A DNA stretch of 64,000 bases from contig CALFXE010000234.1 in the NCBI GenBank assembly GCA_937927845.1, forward strand, positions 1 to 64,000. The letters run 5' to 3'. Position numbers and translations under genes: made by a program. A model generated the notes under the pieces. It ran no database searches. It saw only the letters and a program-made list of their open reading frames with translations, and was not told the DNA's origin. Shown here one piece after another: positions 1-11,421 of the stretch. Each line of letters starts with the position of its first letter. The first letter of the stretch is position 1. The stretch comes from an uncultured Paludibacter sp. (GTDB lineage: Bacteria; Bacteroidota; Bacteroidia; Bacteroidales; Paludibacteraceae).

Positions 1-80
1 CGACTGAGGGAACTCCTCTATAGCCGTAGTGGGCTGGATAACGCGAAGTGAGGGATCTCCTCTACAGTCACAGTCGGTTA
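1..80. repeat. Dispersed GC-richer repeat, two 44-bp-spaced units
   Basis: Two near-copies of GAGGGAACTCCTCTA (6-20 and 50-64) are spaced 44 bp apart, each followed by a CAG/TAG-rich tail ending near CAGTCGG. The same words recur at 31029-31096 and, inverted, at 30785-30815. The stretch is richer in G and C than its surroundings and has no coding potential that I can see. It may continue to the left of the window. Confidence 0.6.
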
Positions 81-142
81 ATGTAAAAAGTCAAGATGAC
101 TTTAAATAAAAACACAGTATATAAACATTATCAAATATATCA

Positions 143-177
143 TTGTTTCAATATTTAATCAATATAAACTAACTTTG
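143..177 (+). promoter_or_regulatory. Bacteroidota-type promoter for miaB
   Basis: The -7 element TAACTTTG (170-177) matches the phylum consensus TAnnTTTG, with TTG at 143-145 in the place of the -33 element. Transcription would begin about 20 bases before the miaB ATG. Confidence 0.55.
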
Positions 178-206
178 CAGCGATTTTAAATATTCAACAA
201 AATATA

Positions 207-1577
207 ATGAAGAAAGAAGAAACAAATGTTGTTACAGCGGACTCTAAATCTGCGATTAACGACAAAAAGCTATTTATTGAGACTTACGGCTGCCAGATGA
301 ATGTAGCCGATAGTGAAGTTGTTGCATCCATAATGGAGATGGATGGCTACGGTTTAACACAAAACATAACCGAAGCCGATGCAATTTTTGTAAACACATG
401 TTCGGTAAGAGATAATGCCGAACAGAAAATATATCAACGTCTTCGATATTATCATTCTTTGAAACGAAGAAAGAAGAATATGGTAATTGGCGTAATCGGA
501 TGTATGGCTGAAAGAGTGAAAGAGCAGTTGATTCAGGAGCATGGTGTTGATTTGGTGGTTGGACCTGATGCTTATCTCGATATTCCTAATCTTATAAATT
601 CAGTTGAAAGCGGAGAAAAGGCTATAAATGTTGAGCTATCGAAAACTGAAACATATAAAGATGTGATGCCGACACGAATAGGTGCGTCAATATCAGGATT
701 TGTAACTATAATGCGTGGTTGTGATAAATTCTGTACGTATTGCGTAGTTCCTTACACCAGAGGAAGAGAAAGAAGTCGCGACGTCGAAAGTATTTTAAGA
801 GAAATAAAAGACCTTGAGGATAAAAATTATAAAGAAGTTACATTGCTTGGTCAGACTGTCAACTCATATAAATACGAGCATGATGGAAAAATAGTGTATT
901 TCCCTGAATTGCTGCAAATTGTAGCAGAAGCTTTTCCTGATATGAGAATAAGATTTACCAGTCCGCACCCAAAAGATATGAGCGATGAAACAATTGAAGT
1001 CATAGCTAAATATTCGAATATATGCAGGTTCATACATTTACCTGTTCAATCAGGTAGTAATAAGATATTAAAACTGATGAACAGAAAATACACTCGTGAA
1101 TGGTATTTCGACCGTGTCGACACAATCAGGAGATTAATACCCGATTGTTCGATAGGTACAGATATATTCTGCGGATTTTGTGACGAAACCGAAGAAGATC
1201 ACCAGGATACATTAGATTTAATGCGAAGAGTGAAATTCGATCAGGCGTTTATGTTTAAATACTCTGAAAGACCCGGAACTATTGCAGCAAAAAGGATGTT
1301 AGACAATGTGCCTGAAGAAATTAAACTAAGAAGATTGAATGATATTATATCATTACAAAACGAGATAACAAATAAAAGCAACCAGGAAGAAATAGGAAGA
1401 GTATACGAAGTTTTAGTTGAAGGCTTCTCCAAACGCTCTAATGAACAGCTATTTGGCAGAACATCACAAAATAAAGTGGTGATATTTCCAAGAGAAGGAA
1501 GACGAATCGGAGAGTTTATAAAAGTACGTATTCTTTCAGCTTCATCAGCAACTTTGATAGGTGAAGTTGTTGAATGA
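207..1577 (+). CDS. miaB: tRNA-2-methylthio-N6-dimethylallyladenosine synthase MiaB
   Basis: Radical-SAM methylthiotransferase that adds the 2-methylthio group to i6A37 of tRNAs reading UNN codons; cytoplasmic. The N-terminal MTTase domain has its three [4Fe-4S] cysteines at C29, C65 and C99. The radical-SAM motif GCDKFCTYC gives C172, C176 and C179. A TRAM RNA-binding domain fills about residues 385-455. The 456-residue length is normal for the family. It stands alone behind its own promoter, ends with TGA, and is followed by the sdh promoter. All expected ligands are present, so function is likely intact. Confidence 0.96.
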   Translation: MKKEETNVVTADSKSAINDKKLFIETYGCQMNVADSEVVASIMEMDGYGLTQNITEADAIFVNTCSVRDNAEQKIYQRLRYYHSLKRRKKNMVIGVIGCMAERVKEQLIQEHGVDLVVGPDAYLDIPNLINSVESGEKAINVELSKTETYKDVMPTRIGASISGFVTIMRGCDKFCTYCVVPYTRGRERSRDVESILREIKDLEDKNYKEVTLLGQTVNSYKYEHDGKIVYFPELLQIVAEAFPDMRIRFTSPHPKDMSDETIEVIAKYSNICRFIHLPVQSGSNKILKLMNRKYTREWYFDRVDTIRRLIPDCSIGTDIFCGFCDETEEDHQDTLDLMRRVKFDQAFMFKYSERPGTIAAKRMLDNVPEEIKLRRLNDIISLQNEITNKSNQEEIGRVYEVLVEGFSKRSNEQLFGRTSQNKVVIFPREGRRIGEFIKVRILSASSATLIGEVVE

Positions 1578-1606
1578 TTCTAAATAAAGATTTAATTCTT
1601 TAATGG

Positions 1607-1638
1607 TTTGTTTTTTAGAGATGAAATGACTATTTTTG
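1607..1638 (+). promoter_or_regulatory. Promoter of the sdhCAB operon
   Basis: TTTG at 1607-1610 and TATTTTTG at 1631-1638 fit the -33/-7 spacing of Bacteroidota promoters. They would leave a leader of roughly 85 bases before the first ATG at 1723. Confidence 0.5.
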
Positions 1639-1722
1639 CGTTTCTTTGAAAATGACATTTTTAGATAAATAACTATCTATAAATCTGTAAATTAATTAAA
1701 TCAAAACAATAAAACGAATATT

Positions 1723-2454
1723 ATGTGGCTAATTGATTCCTCCATAGGGAGAAAACTAATCATGAGTATTACAGGAGCTTTCTTAGTAATATTCTTGCTG
1801 TTTCACAGCATTATGAATTTTGTGGCTATCATTAATCCTTATGCTTACGATGCTATTTGTGCCTTTTTGGGTGCTAATTGGTATGCCGTTGCAGCATCTA
1901 TGGTTCTGGGATTAGGGTTTATAGTACATATTTTTTATGCTTTTATTCTTACTTTCCAAAATCTAAAAGCACGAGGCAATAATAGCTATGCAGTTACATC
2001 CAGGCAAAAAGGTGTAAGCTGGGCATCTCAAAATATGCTTGTACTTGGAATAGTGATTTTAGGCTTTATGATTCTTCATTTATTCCAATTTTGGAGTAAG
2101 ATGCAATTAGTTGAATTAATGCACAATATGGGTGCTCAAACTGATGAAGAATTAGTAAAGTATGCTGCGAAAGGTGCTCATTGGGTACAACATTACTTTA
2201 GTCAGCCTTTATATTCAGTTTTATATATTGTATGGTTGGTTGCACTATGGTTTCATTTAACTCATGGTATATGGAGTCTTTTCCAATCGATGGGATTAAA
2301 TAATAAAACATGGCTGCCAAGATTAAAAACAATTTCCAATATTCTTGCAACGATAATTATTTTATTGTTTATTTCAATTCCAATTTGCGGTTTATTGGAA
2401 GCCGGTCCGTTATTTTCAGTAAATTCAACTTATAATCCATTTCTAAATATTTAA
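1723..2454 (+). CDS. sdhC: Succinate dehydrogenase/fumarate reductase cytochrome b subunit
   Basis: Membrane anchor of the succinate:quinone oxidoreductase (b558 family), carrying haem b and the quinone site in the inner membrane. The 243-residue protein has about five hydrophobic helices, and conserved histidines lie in or beside them (for example in LLFHSIM, LHLFQFW and WFHLTHGIW). It is the first gene of a tight operon with sdhA (3 bp gap) and sdhB. In anaerobic Bacteroidota this enzyme mostly works as fumarate reductase, so frdC is an equally valid name; the sequence alone does not decide the direction. Confidence 0.93.
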   Translation: MWLIDSSIGRKLIMSITGAFLVIFLLFHSIMNFVAIINPYAYDAICAFLGANWYAVAASMVLGLGFIVHIFYAFILTFQNLKARGNNSYAVTSRQKGVSWASQNMLVLGIVILGFMILHLFQFWSKMQLVELMHNMGAQTDEELVKYAAKGAHWVQHYFSQPLYSVLYIVWLVALWFHLTHGIWSLFQSMGLNNKTWLPRLKTISNILATIIILLFISIPICGLLEAGPLFSVNSTYNPFLNI

Positions 2455-2457
2455 ATC

Positions 2458-4434
2458 ATGGCTAAGAAACAAGAAACTTCTCAAACAGAAGCTCCTATAA
2501 TTGATGCAAAAATACCAAAAGGTCCTTTAGCAGAGAAATGGACAAGTTATAAAGCACATCAGAAGTTAGTTAACCCTGCTAACAAACGTAGATTAGATGT
2601 AATCGTTGTAGGTACAGGTTTAGCCGGCGCATCTGCTGCTGCTTCGTTAGCCGAACTTGGCTTTAACGTACTAAACTTCTGCATTCAGGACTCTCCACGC
2701 CGTGCTCACTCGATTGCTGCACAAGGTGGTATAAATGCTGCAAAAAACTATCAAAACGATGGCGACTCTGTATATCGTTTATTTTATGATACTATTAAAG
2801 GTGGCGATTATCGTGCTCGTGAAGCAAACGTATATCGTTTAGCTGAGGTTTCAAACAGCATTATCGACCAATGTGTTGCACAAGGAGTTCCTTTTGCACG
2901 TGAATATGGCGGGTTGTTAGATAATCGTTCTTTTGGAGGCGCACAGGTGTCTCGTACTTTTTACGCACGTGGACAAACCGGTCAACAATTGCTCTTAGGT
3001 GCATATTCTGCATTAAGTCGCCAAGTTGGTAAAGGTACAGTAAAACTATATGCACGATACGAAATGCTCGATGTTGTTGTAATTGATGGTCGTGCCAGAG
3101 GAATTATTGCTCGCAACTTGGTAACCGGCAAAACCGAGAGATTTTCGGCTCATGCTGTAGTGGTTGGCACCGGAGGTTATGGCAATGCTTTCTTCCTTTC
3201 TACCAACGCAATGGCAAGTAACGGTTCGGCTGCTATTCAGATGTACAAAAAAGGAGCATTTTTCGCAAATCCTGCATTTGCACAAATTCACCCTACATGT
3301 ATCCCCGTTCATGGCGAGTTTCAATCAAAACTTACATTGATGTCGGAATCGCTTCGTAATGACGGTAGAATCTGGGTTCCAAAGAAAAAAGAAGATGCTG
3401 AGGCTATTCGTCAAGGTAAACTAAAACCTACCGATTTAAAAGATGAAGATAGAGATTATTTCTTAGAAAGACGTTATCCTGCATTTGGTAACTTAGTGCC
3501 TCGTGACGTTGCTTCACGTGCATCAAAAGAAAGATGTGATGCCGGTTATGGTGTCGGTAACACAGGACTTGCAGTTTATCTCGACTTTGAAGATGCTATC
3601 AAACGTCTTGGAGAAGATGTAGTTCGTGCTCGTTACGGTAACTTGTTCCAGATGTACGAAAAAATCGTTGATGATAATCCTTATAGAACACCTATGATGA
3701 TTTATCCTGCTATCCATTACACAATGGGTGGAATCTGGGTTGATTATGAACTTATGACAACCGTACAAGGTTTATTCTGCATAGGTGAAGCTAACTTCTC
3801 AGATCATGGTGCAAACCGACTTGGAGCTTCAGCTTTGATGCAAGGATTAGCTGATGGTTACTTCATTCTTCCATACACTATCCAAAACTATTTGGCAGAT
3901 CAAATCAGGGTACCACGTTTCAGTACTGATTTACCGGAGTTTGAAGAAGCTGAAAATCAAATATCAGACAAAATCAAAAGAATTATGTCTATTCAAGGTA
4001 AACGTTCGGTCGACTCGATACATCGCGAATTAGGCTTAGTTATGTGGGATTTCGTTGGTATGGGAAGAAACAAAGAAGGATTGGTACATGCTTTAGAAAG
4101 AATTCAAGAAATTCGTAAAGAGTTTTGGAGCAATGTATTCGTACCGGGTAAAGCAGAAGATTTGAATAATGAACTTGACAAAGCACTTCGTTTAGCTGAT
4201 TTCATTGAGATTGGCGAACTTATGGCAAGAGATGCACTTTTGAGAGAAGAATCTTGCGGTGGTCATTTCAGAGAAGAATATCAGACAGAAGAAGGTGAAG
4301 CATTAAGAAACGACGAAGACTTTGCTTTTGCTTCTTGCTGGAAATATAACGGAGAGGGTGAAGAACCTACATTATTTAAAGAAATGCTGGAATATGAGTT
4401 TATACAGCGTCAACAACGAAATTACAAAGCATAA
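2458..4434 (+). CDS. sdhA: Succinate dehydrogenase/fumarate reductase flavoprotein subunit
   Basis: Catalytic flavoprotein that interconverts succinate and fumarate. The FAD-binding GTGLAGASAA motif lies near residue 52. RRAHSIAAQGG carries the histidine that usually binds FAD covalently. HGANRLGAS and the C-terminal helical domain are also present. At 658 residues it has the long form typical of Bacteroidota. It starts 3 bp after sdhC and sdhB follows 7 bp after its stop, so the three are cotranscribed. Confidence 0.96.
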   Translation: MAKKQETSQTEAPIIDAKIPKGPLAEKWTSYKAHQKLVNPANKRRLDVIVVGTGLAGASAAASLAELGFNVLNFCIQDSPRRAHSIAAQGGINAAKNYQNDGDSVYRLFYDTIKGGDYRAREANVYRLAEVSNSIIDQCVAQGVPFAREYGGLLDNRSFGGAQVSRTFYARGQTGQQLLLGAYSALSRQVGKGTVKLYARYEMLDVVVIDGRARGIIARNLVTGKTERFSAHAVVVGTGGYGNAFFLSTNAMASNGSAAIQMYKKGAFFANPAFAQIHPTCIPVHGEFQSKLTLMSESLRNDGRIWVPKKKEDAEAIRQGKLKPTDLKDEDRDYFLERRYPAFGNLVPRDVASRASKERCDAGYGVGNTGLAVYLDFEDAIKRLGEDVVRARYGNLFQMYEKIVDDNPYRTPMMIYPAIHYTMGGIWVDYELMTTVQGLFCIGEANFSDHGANRLGASALMQGLADGYFILPYTIQNYLADQIRVPRFSTDLPEFEEAENQISDKIKRIMSIQGKRSVDSIHRELGLVMWDFVGMGRNKEGLVHALERIQEIRKEFWSNVFVPGKAEDLNNELDKALRLADFIEIGELMARDALLREESCGGHFREEYQTEEGEALRNDEDFAFASCWKYNGEGEEPTLFKEMLEYEFIQRQQRNYKA

Positions 4435-4441
4435 AGAAATC

Positions 4442-5197
4442 ATGGAAAAAAATATAAATATAACGCTAAAAGTATGGCGTCAAGCCGGTCCGAAAGTTAA
4501 AGGTAAATTCGAGACTTATAAATTAGATAATATTTCTATCGACAGTTCTTTTCTTGAAATGTTAGACGTACTTAACGAACGTCTGATAAGTGAACGTAAA
4601 GAACCTATAGCATTCGATCATGATTGTCGCGAAGGCATTTGTGGTATGTGCGGATTATATATTAACGGTCACCCACACGGCTTAGATAGCGAAACCACTA
4701 CTTGTCAGCTTCATATGCGCAGATTTAAGGATGGCGACACTATCACAGTTGAACCATGGCGCTCCACAGGATTCCCTGTAATAAAAGATCTGATAGTAAA
4801 CAGAGGTGCATTCGACAAAATCATTCAAGCCGGAGGTTATGTATCAGTCAACACCGGAGGAATCCCTGATGGCAACGCAATACCGATTCCAAAGCCAAAC
4901 GCAGAGGAAGCTATGGATGCAGCAGCATGTATAGGTTGTGGTGCATGTGTTGCAGCCTGCAAAAATGGTTCGGCAATGTTGTTTGTAGCAGCTAAAGTCA
5001 GTCAATTTGCATTGCTTCCACAAGGTCAGGTTGAACGAGCAGCCCGTGCAAAAGCTATGGTATCAAAAATGGATGAATTAGGTTTCGGTAATTGCACAAA
5101 CACAGGAGCTTGCGAAGCAGAATGTCCTAAAGGTATCTCAATATCTCATATTGCAAGACTGAACAGAGAATATCTAAGTGCAAAATTTAAAGATTAA
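4442..5197 (+). CDS. sdhB: Succinate dehydrogenase/fumarate reductase iron-sulfur subunit
   Basis: Electron-transfer subunit linking the flavoprotein to the membrane anchor. I chose the ATG at 4442 (251 residues) because an upstream in-frame start at 4322 would lie inside sdhA. The [2Fe-2S] ligands are C62, C67 and C70 in CREGICGMC plus C88. The second domain has CIGCGACVAAC and a further NTGACEAECPKG cluster for the other Fe-S centres. It is the last gene of the operon and is followed by a strong hairpin. Confidence 0.95.
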   Translation: MEKNINITLKVWRQAGPKVKGKFETYKLDNISIDSSFLEMLDVLNERLISERKEPIAFDHDCREGICGMCGLYINGHPHGLDSETTTCQLHMRRFKDGDTITVEPWRSTGFPVIKDLIVNRGAFDKIIQAGGYVSVNTGGIPDGNAIPIPKPNAEEAMDAAACIGCGACVAACKNGSAMLFVAAKVSQFALLPQGQVERAARAKAMVSKMDELGFGNCTNTGACEAECPKGISISHIARLNREYLSAKFKD

Positions 5198-5210
5198 GAT
5201 TTAATTAAAA

Positions 5211-5242
5211 AAGCTTCTTATCTCAAGTGGGATAAGAAGCTT
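5211..5242. terminator. Bidirectional terminator between sdhB and lysA
   Basis: A perfect 12-bp stem AAGCTTCTTATC/GATAAGAAGCTT (5211-5222 with 5231-5242) encloses an 8-base loop. It lies between convergent genes and is preceded by an A-run, so it can serve either strand. Confidence 0.8.
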
Positions 5243-5284
5243 ACTTAAATACCGATTATCTACAAATAACGAAACGGTTTATTT

Positions 5285-6463
5285 TCATACCTCTCCTAAA
5301 TCATCTGAAGTATAAGCTTTTGGCAGCTTTCTCAAATTATATTGAGAAGCCATAATTTCGCCATATGCTCCGGCAGTGCGAAAAGCAATCAGATCACCTC
5401 GTTTGGTGCCGTTCATAGAATAACCTTTGCTAAACACATCCGACGATTCACATATTGGTCCGACTACATCATATTCTTGCTCTGCATCTTCTGATGTGAG
5501 ATTTTCAATTCTGTGATATGCCTGATATAAAGCAGGACGAATTAAATCGGTAAAGCCTGCATCTAAAATAACAAACTTCTTTGACGTACCTTCTTTTACA
5601 TATAAAACTCTTGATATCAGGCTGCCACATTGTGCTACTATAGATCTTCCTAATTCGAAATGTAATATCTGTCCTTCGCGTAATTTAAGATTATCACGAA
5701 ACACTTTAAAATACGACTCAAAATCAGGAAGAGGGAAATGATTGGGATGCTCATAATCAACTCCTAACCCACCTCCTACATTAATATTTTCAAGCTTGAT
5801 ACCATTCTGCACAAAATAATCTTCCAGCTCATTAACCTTAGCACAAAGATCCTTATATGGTGAAATATCTGTTATCTGTGAACCTATATGAAAGTGAATA
5901 CCAATGAGTTGAATGTTTTGTAGAGTTTTAACTAACCGAATAACTTTGTCAAGTTCCGACAGGTTAATACCAAACTTATTTTCATTTAAACCTGTAGTTA
6001 TATAATGATGAGTATTTGCACTTACATTTGGATTAATCCTCAAAGCAACTTTAGCAATTTTTCCTTTTTTAGATGCAAGTTCGTCGATAACTTCAAGTTC
6101 AGGTATCGACTCTACATTAAAACAGAAGATATTATTATCAAGTCCGAGATTTATTTCCCAATCGGCTTTACCTACACCTGCAAATACAATCTTCTCAGAA
6201 GGAAATCCTGCATCAAAAGCAGCTTGCAGTTCACCACCACTCACACAATCGGCGCCCATGCCTGCATCCTTTATAATTCTCAAAATTTCAGGATTTACAT
6301 TAGCTTTTAAAGCATAATGCACCTCAAAAGGTAAATTAGCAATATTTCGACTAATTTCAGATAGAGTTTTATTCAGAACATCCAAATCATAATAATAAAA
6401 TGGTGTCTCAATTTCTTTAAACTTTCCTATAGGGTATTTTGCTTTTATCATCTTTAAAATCAT
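5285..6463 (-). CDS. lysA: Diaminopimelate decarboxylase
   Basis: PLP enzyme of the alanine-racemase fold that decarboxylates meso-diaminopimelate to lysine, the last step of the pathway. The PLP lysine is K53 in HYALKANVNPE. The HIGSQI motif, the glycine-rich GGGLGVDY segment and the CESSDVF motif that completes the dimer active site are all present. The length of 392 residues is normal. A second ATG four codons in (6451) gives the start seen in many relatives (MIKAKYPIGKF) and may be the true one. It lies downstream of lysC on the same strand, separated by a hairpin. Confidence 0.94.
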   Translation of the reverse strand: MILKMIKAKYPIGKFKEIETPFYYYDLDVLNKTLSEISRNIANLPFEVHYALKANVNPEILRIIKDAGMGADCVSGGELQAAFDAGFPSEKIVFAGVGKADWEINLGLDNNIFCFNVESIPELEVIDELASKKGKIAKVALRINPNVSANTHHYITTGLNENKFGINLSELDKVIRLVKTLQNIQLIGIHFHIGSQITDISPYKDLCAKVNELEDYFVQNGIKLENINVGGGLGVDYEHPNHFPLPDFESYFKVFRDNLKLREGQILHFELGRSIVAQCGSLISRVLYVKEGTSKKFVILDAGFTDLIRPALYQAYHRIENLTSEDAEQEYDVVGPICESSDVFSKGYSMNGTKRGDLIAFRTAGAYGEIMASQYNLRKLPKAYTSDDLGEV

Positions 6464-6479
6464 ATATAATTAAACAAAA

Positions 6480-6535
6480 AAGGCATATCAGGTACATATA
6501 AGTTTAGTTTCACTTATCTGTATCTTATATGCCTT
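6480..6535 (-). terminator. Long imperfect hairpin between lysC and lysA
   Basis: AAGGCATAT (6480-6488) pairs with ATATGCCTT (6527-6535), and pairing continues inward for about 15 further mostly matched positions. Read on the minus strand the stem is followed by TTTTTG, as in a factor-independent terminator after lysC. It could also be an attenuator for lysA, which starts about 20 bases on. Confidence 0.6.
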
Positions 6536-6560
6536 ATATGGGAGATATCCAATATCTTAA

Positions 6561-7871
6561 TTAAAACAAAGAAGCACTTAACGCTCTAAGCGCTGCATTT
6601 TTATCTGATGCATTAACTAAGAAAGACACATTATAATTACTGCCGCCATATGAAATCATACGTACAGGAATATCCTTCAGCGCATTAACTGCTCTTGCTT
6701 GGAATCCAACATTCTCAGGCTGTAATTCACCAACAACACATATGATAACCATGTCTTCATCAACGGTTACAGTACCCAATTTTTTAAGATTATCAACTAT
6801 TTCAGTCAGATTTTTCTTATTATCCATAGTTACCGAAACTCCTACTTCTGAAGTAGTTACCATATCAATCGGTGTTTGATAAGATTCAAATATTTCAAAT
6901 ACTTTTCTTAAAAATCCATAAGCAAGCAGCATTCTACCCGATTTAATTTTTATAGCTGTAATACCATCTTTTGCTGCAACTGCCTGAATATTCGACTTAT
7001 TAATTTTGGAAGAAATAAGCGTACCGTGAGCATTAGGATCCATTGTATTAAGTAATCGTACCGGAATATTATTCAATTTAGCCGGTAAGATACATGTAGG
7101 ATGAAGGATTTTAGCTCCAAAATATGCAAGTTCGGCAGCTTCTTCGAAATTAAGAAACGGAACAGGCTTAGTGCCATCTACTATGCGTGGATCGTTATTA
7201 TGCATTCCGTCTATATCAGTCCAAATCTGGATTTCCTTAGCTTTTACGGCAGCTCCAATCAAAGAAGCGGTATAATCGCTACCTCCTCTTTGTAGATTAT
7301 CAATTTCACCATAGAAATTTCTACAAATATAACCCTGAGTGATATAATAAGTCTTGCCCGGATTAGTTTCCAATTGTTTTGCTAAGTTTTCAGCAATAAA
7401 AGCAGTATCAGGTTCTGAATTTTTATCAATTCTCATATATTCCAAAGCCGGCAATAACACAGAACTCTCACCAATTTCTTCCATATAAATTTGAAACATA
7501 CCTGTGGAAATCAACTCACCTTGAGCAAGAATAGCCTTTTCTTCGAAAATTGTGAAAACAGCTTTTGAGAAAGTACGTAAATATTCAAAATGACGCTTTA
7601 TCAATTCAGTTGCATCTGCCTTAGATTTTGGATTTGAATATAATTCGTCAACAACATTTTCATATTTATGTTCCAACATATTAATTTTCTCTAAAGCTCC
7701 TGCCGGATTTTTCTTGTAAAAATAATCGGCTATCTCAACTAAACTATTTGTTGTGCCTGACATAGCAGATAATACTACAATTTTCTGCGTGCCATCACAA
7801 ATTAATTTTGCCACTTCTTTAATTCGAGGAGCAGAACCTACGGATGTTCCGCCGAATTTTAATACTTTCAT
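6561..7871 (-). CDS. lysC: Monofunctional aspartate kinase
   Basis: Phosphorylates aspartate as the first step towards lysine, threonine and methionine. KFGGTSVGSA at residues 4-13 is the nucleotide-binding signature, followed by the kinase domain to about residue 290 and two ACT-type regulatory domains at the C-terminus. The 436-residue length indicates a stand-alone kinase, not a fusion with homoserine dehydrogenase. Its neighbour lysA and the distant dapB belong to the same pathway. The ACT domains suggest feedback inhibition by an end product; which amino acid is not visible. Confidence 0.93.
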   Translation of the reverse strand: MKVLKFGGTSVGSAPRIKEVAKLICDGTQKIVVLSAMSGTTNSLVEIADYFYKKNPAGALEKINMLEHKYENVVDELYSNPKSKADATELIKRHFEYLRTFSKAVFTIFEEKAILAQGELISTGMFQIYMEEIGESSVLLPALEYMRIDKNSEPDTAFIAENLAKQLETNPGKTYYITQGYICRNFYGEIDNLQRGGSDYTASLIGAAVKAKEIQIWTDIDGMHNNDPRIVDGTKPVPFLNFEEAAELAYFGAKILHPTCILPAKLNNIPVRLLNTMDPNAHGTLISSKINKSNIQAVAAKDGITAIKIKSGRMLLAYGFLRKVFEIFESYQTPIDMVTTSEVGVSVTMDNKKNLTEIVDNLKKLGTVTVDEDMVIICVVGELQPENVGFQARAVNALKDIPVRMISYGGSNYNVSFLVNASDKNAALRALSASLF

Positions 7872-7880
7872 ATGTAAATA

Positions 7881-8025
7881 ATGTGCTAATATGCTAATGT
7901 GCCAATATGATCTATAGTCAATAGTTTTGAGTTTTGAGTTTTGAGTTAAAGCTATCTATTGACTCCAAACTCTATATTCTAAACTCTCCATACTCCAAAC
8001 TCCAAACTCCTAACTCTAAACTCTA
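7881..8025. repeat. Period-8 and period-7 tandem repeats upstream of lysC
   Basis: An octamer run (ATGTGCTA/ATATGCTA type, about 7881-7908) is followed by heptamers (GAGTTTT type near 7927-7947, then ACTCCAA/ACTCTAA type near 7962-8025). AGTCAATAG (7916-7924) and CTATTGACT (7956-7964) form an inverted pair around the first heptamers. The rest of the 354-base gap to the next gene holds only the two promoter-like elements listed separately. Confidence 0.7.
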
Positions 8026-8143
8026 ATCAGAACATCAGCGGTTTATACTAAAAAAATATAATAATCTAATTTTCATTAGTCGATTCATTGTCATGTTCGT
8101 TTAATGCAATGTATCTTTCCCTTTTAAGTTTCTTTTCAATCTG

Positions 8144-8151
8144 CAAAAGTA
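8144..8151 (-). promoter_or_regulatory. Possible -7 element for lysC
   Basis: TACTTTTG read on the minus strand fits TAnnTTTG. It lies about 270 bases upstream of lysC with the tandem repeats in between, so the leader would be unusually long. I see no clear -33 element. Confidence 0.3.
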
Positions 8152-8176
8152 ATATTTTTTTTTAGATTTTTCTACA

Positions 8177-8208
8177 TTTGTATTTTATATCATATTTATC
8201 TAAATTTG
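8177..8208 (+). promoter_or_regulatory. Promoter of the GH9/deacetylase-like gene
   Basis: TTTG at 8177-8180 and TAAATTTG at 8201-8208 have the right spacing. Because this promoter lies downstream of the first in-frame ATG (8178), it supports the start at 8226. Confidence 0.6.
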
Positions 8209-8225
8209 CCTCAAATACTTTTTTT

Positions 8226-10573
<2,348 letters not shown>

Positions 10574-10586
10574 ATAATTTGCGCTG

Positions 10587-10594
10587 CAAAGATA
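10587..10594 (-). promoter_or_regulatory. -7 promoter element of tRNA-His
   Basis: TATCTTTG on the minus strand, 14 bases before the tRNA 5' end, followed by GC as in most promoters of this genome. Confidence 0.6.
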
Positions 10595-10684
10595 ATACAG
10601 TAAAAATTCATATGCAAACGTTTTTGAAAAAATTAAACTTTTAAACTTATTTACTTATATAACAATAATTTACAATTAAAATCA

Positions 10685-11386
10685 ATGAAATATATATTAT
10701 CAGATCCGACCTTAGACTTACAAATTTCTAAAATCAGACGCCAGATAGTTCTTTCAATGAACGGCGAAGTTTCTGCATCCATGAAAAATCATGGCATTGT
10801 GTACGCAAAGAATTACGGTGTCAGCATAATAAGACTTAGAGAAATTGCGAAGACAACAGATAAAAATCATGATGTGGCTCAACGGCTGTGGATGACAAAC
10901 ATCAGGGAAACTTTGATAATGGCAACATTACTTCAACCTGAGCAGACTTTCACCAAAGAATTAGCCCTTCAATGGCAGTCGAAATGCGATAATATTGAAT
11001 TAATTGAACAGGCTTGCATAAACCTGTATCAGCATCTTGATTATGCATCTGAAATATGCTTGCAATTTATTAGTTCTGATGATATTAAGCAAAAAACATT
11101 TGGGTTTACATTAGCTTTATGGATATACGACAAACTGACTTTTGAAGATATTATAACTATAACTGAAGAGATTATTACATCGCAACTTTCTTTAGATGAT
11201 GTAGTGTTAATGAATAAAATAGCTCAAAGTTGTGCGAAATTTACAAGAAAAGATGAAGAAACAGCCATGTATATATTCGAAAGTTTTAAAGTATATGCTG
11301 ATTCAGAACTTAGCAGTCTAAAACATATATATCAGACTATCAGTCAAGAATTAATATTTTTAGGATATATTACTGATGATGTTTAA
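10685..11386 (+). CDS. AlkD-like HEAT-repeat protein (putative DNA alkylation repair family)
   Basis: A 233-residue, almost wholly alpha-helical protein without signal peptide or membrane helix. The pattern of short paired helices and motifs such as YAKNYGVSIIRLREIA, AQRLWMTNIRE and CLQFISSDD resembles the AlkD-like DNA glycosylase superfamily in Bacteroidota. I cannot identify catalytic residues with certainty. It lies 35 bp upstream of fur, whose own -7 element is in the gap, so the two are probably transcribed separately. It could instead be a HEAT-like protein of unknown role. Confidence 0.55.
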   Translation: MKYILSDPTLDLQISKIRRQIVLSMNGEVSASMKNHGIVYAKNYGVSIIRLREIAKTTDKNHDVAQRLWMTNIRETLIMATLLQPEQTFTKELALQWQSKCDNIELIEQACINLYQHLDYASEICLQFISSDDIKQKTFGFTLALWIYDKLTFEDIITITEEIITSQLSLDDVVLMNKIAQSCAKFTRKDEETAMYIFESFKVYADSELSSLKHIYQTISQELIFLGYITDDV

Positions 11387-11394
11387 AAAATCTG

Positions 11395-11402
11395 TATCTT
11401 TG
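11395..11402 (+). promoter_or_regulatory. -7 element upstream of fur
   Basis: TATCTTTG lies 20 bases before the fur ATG and 9 bases after the previous stop codon. It marks a likely start for the fur-purA-aroB unit. Confidence 0.5.
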
Positions 11403-11421
11403 TGAGGTTTTATCATTTTCA

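Noticed and set aside
7872..8180. Lysine riboswitch before lysC
   Set aside because: The leader consists mostly of period-7 and period-8 repeats, and no L-box core could be seen.
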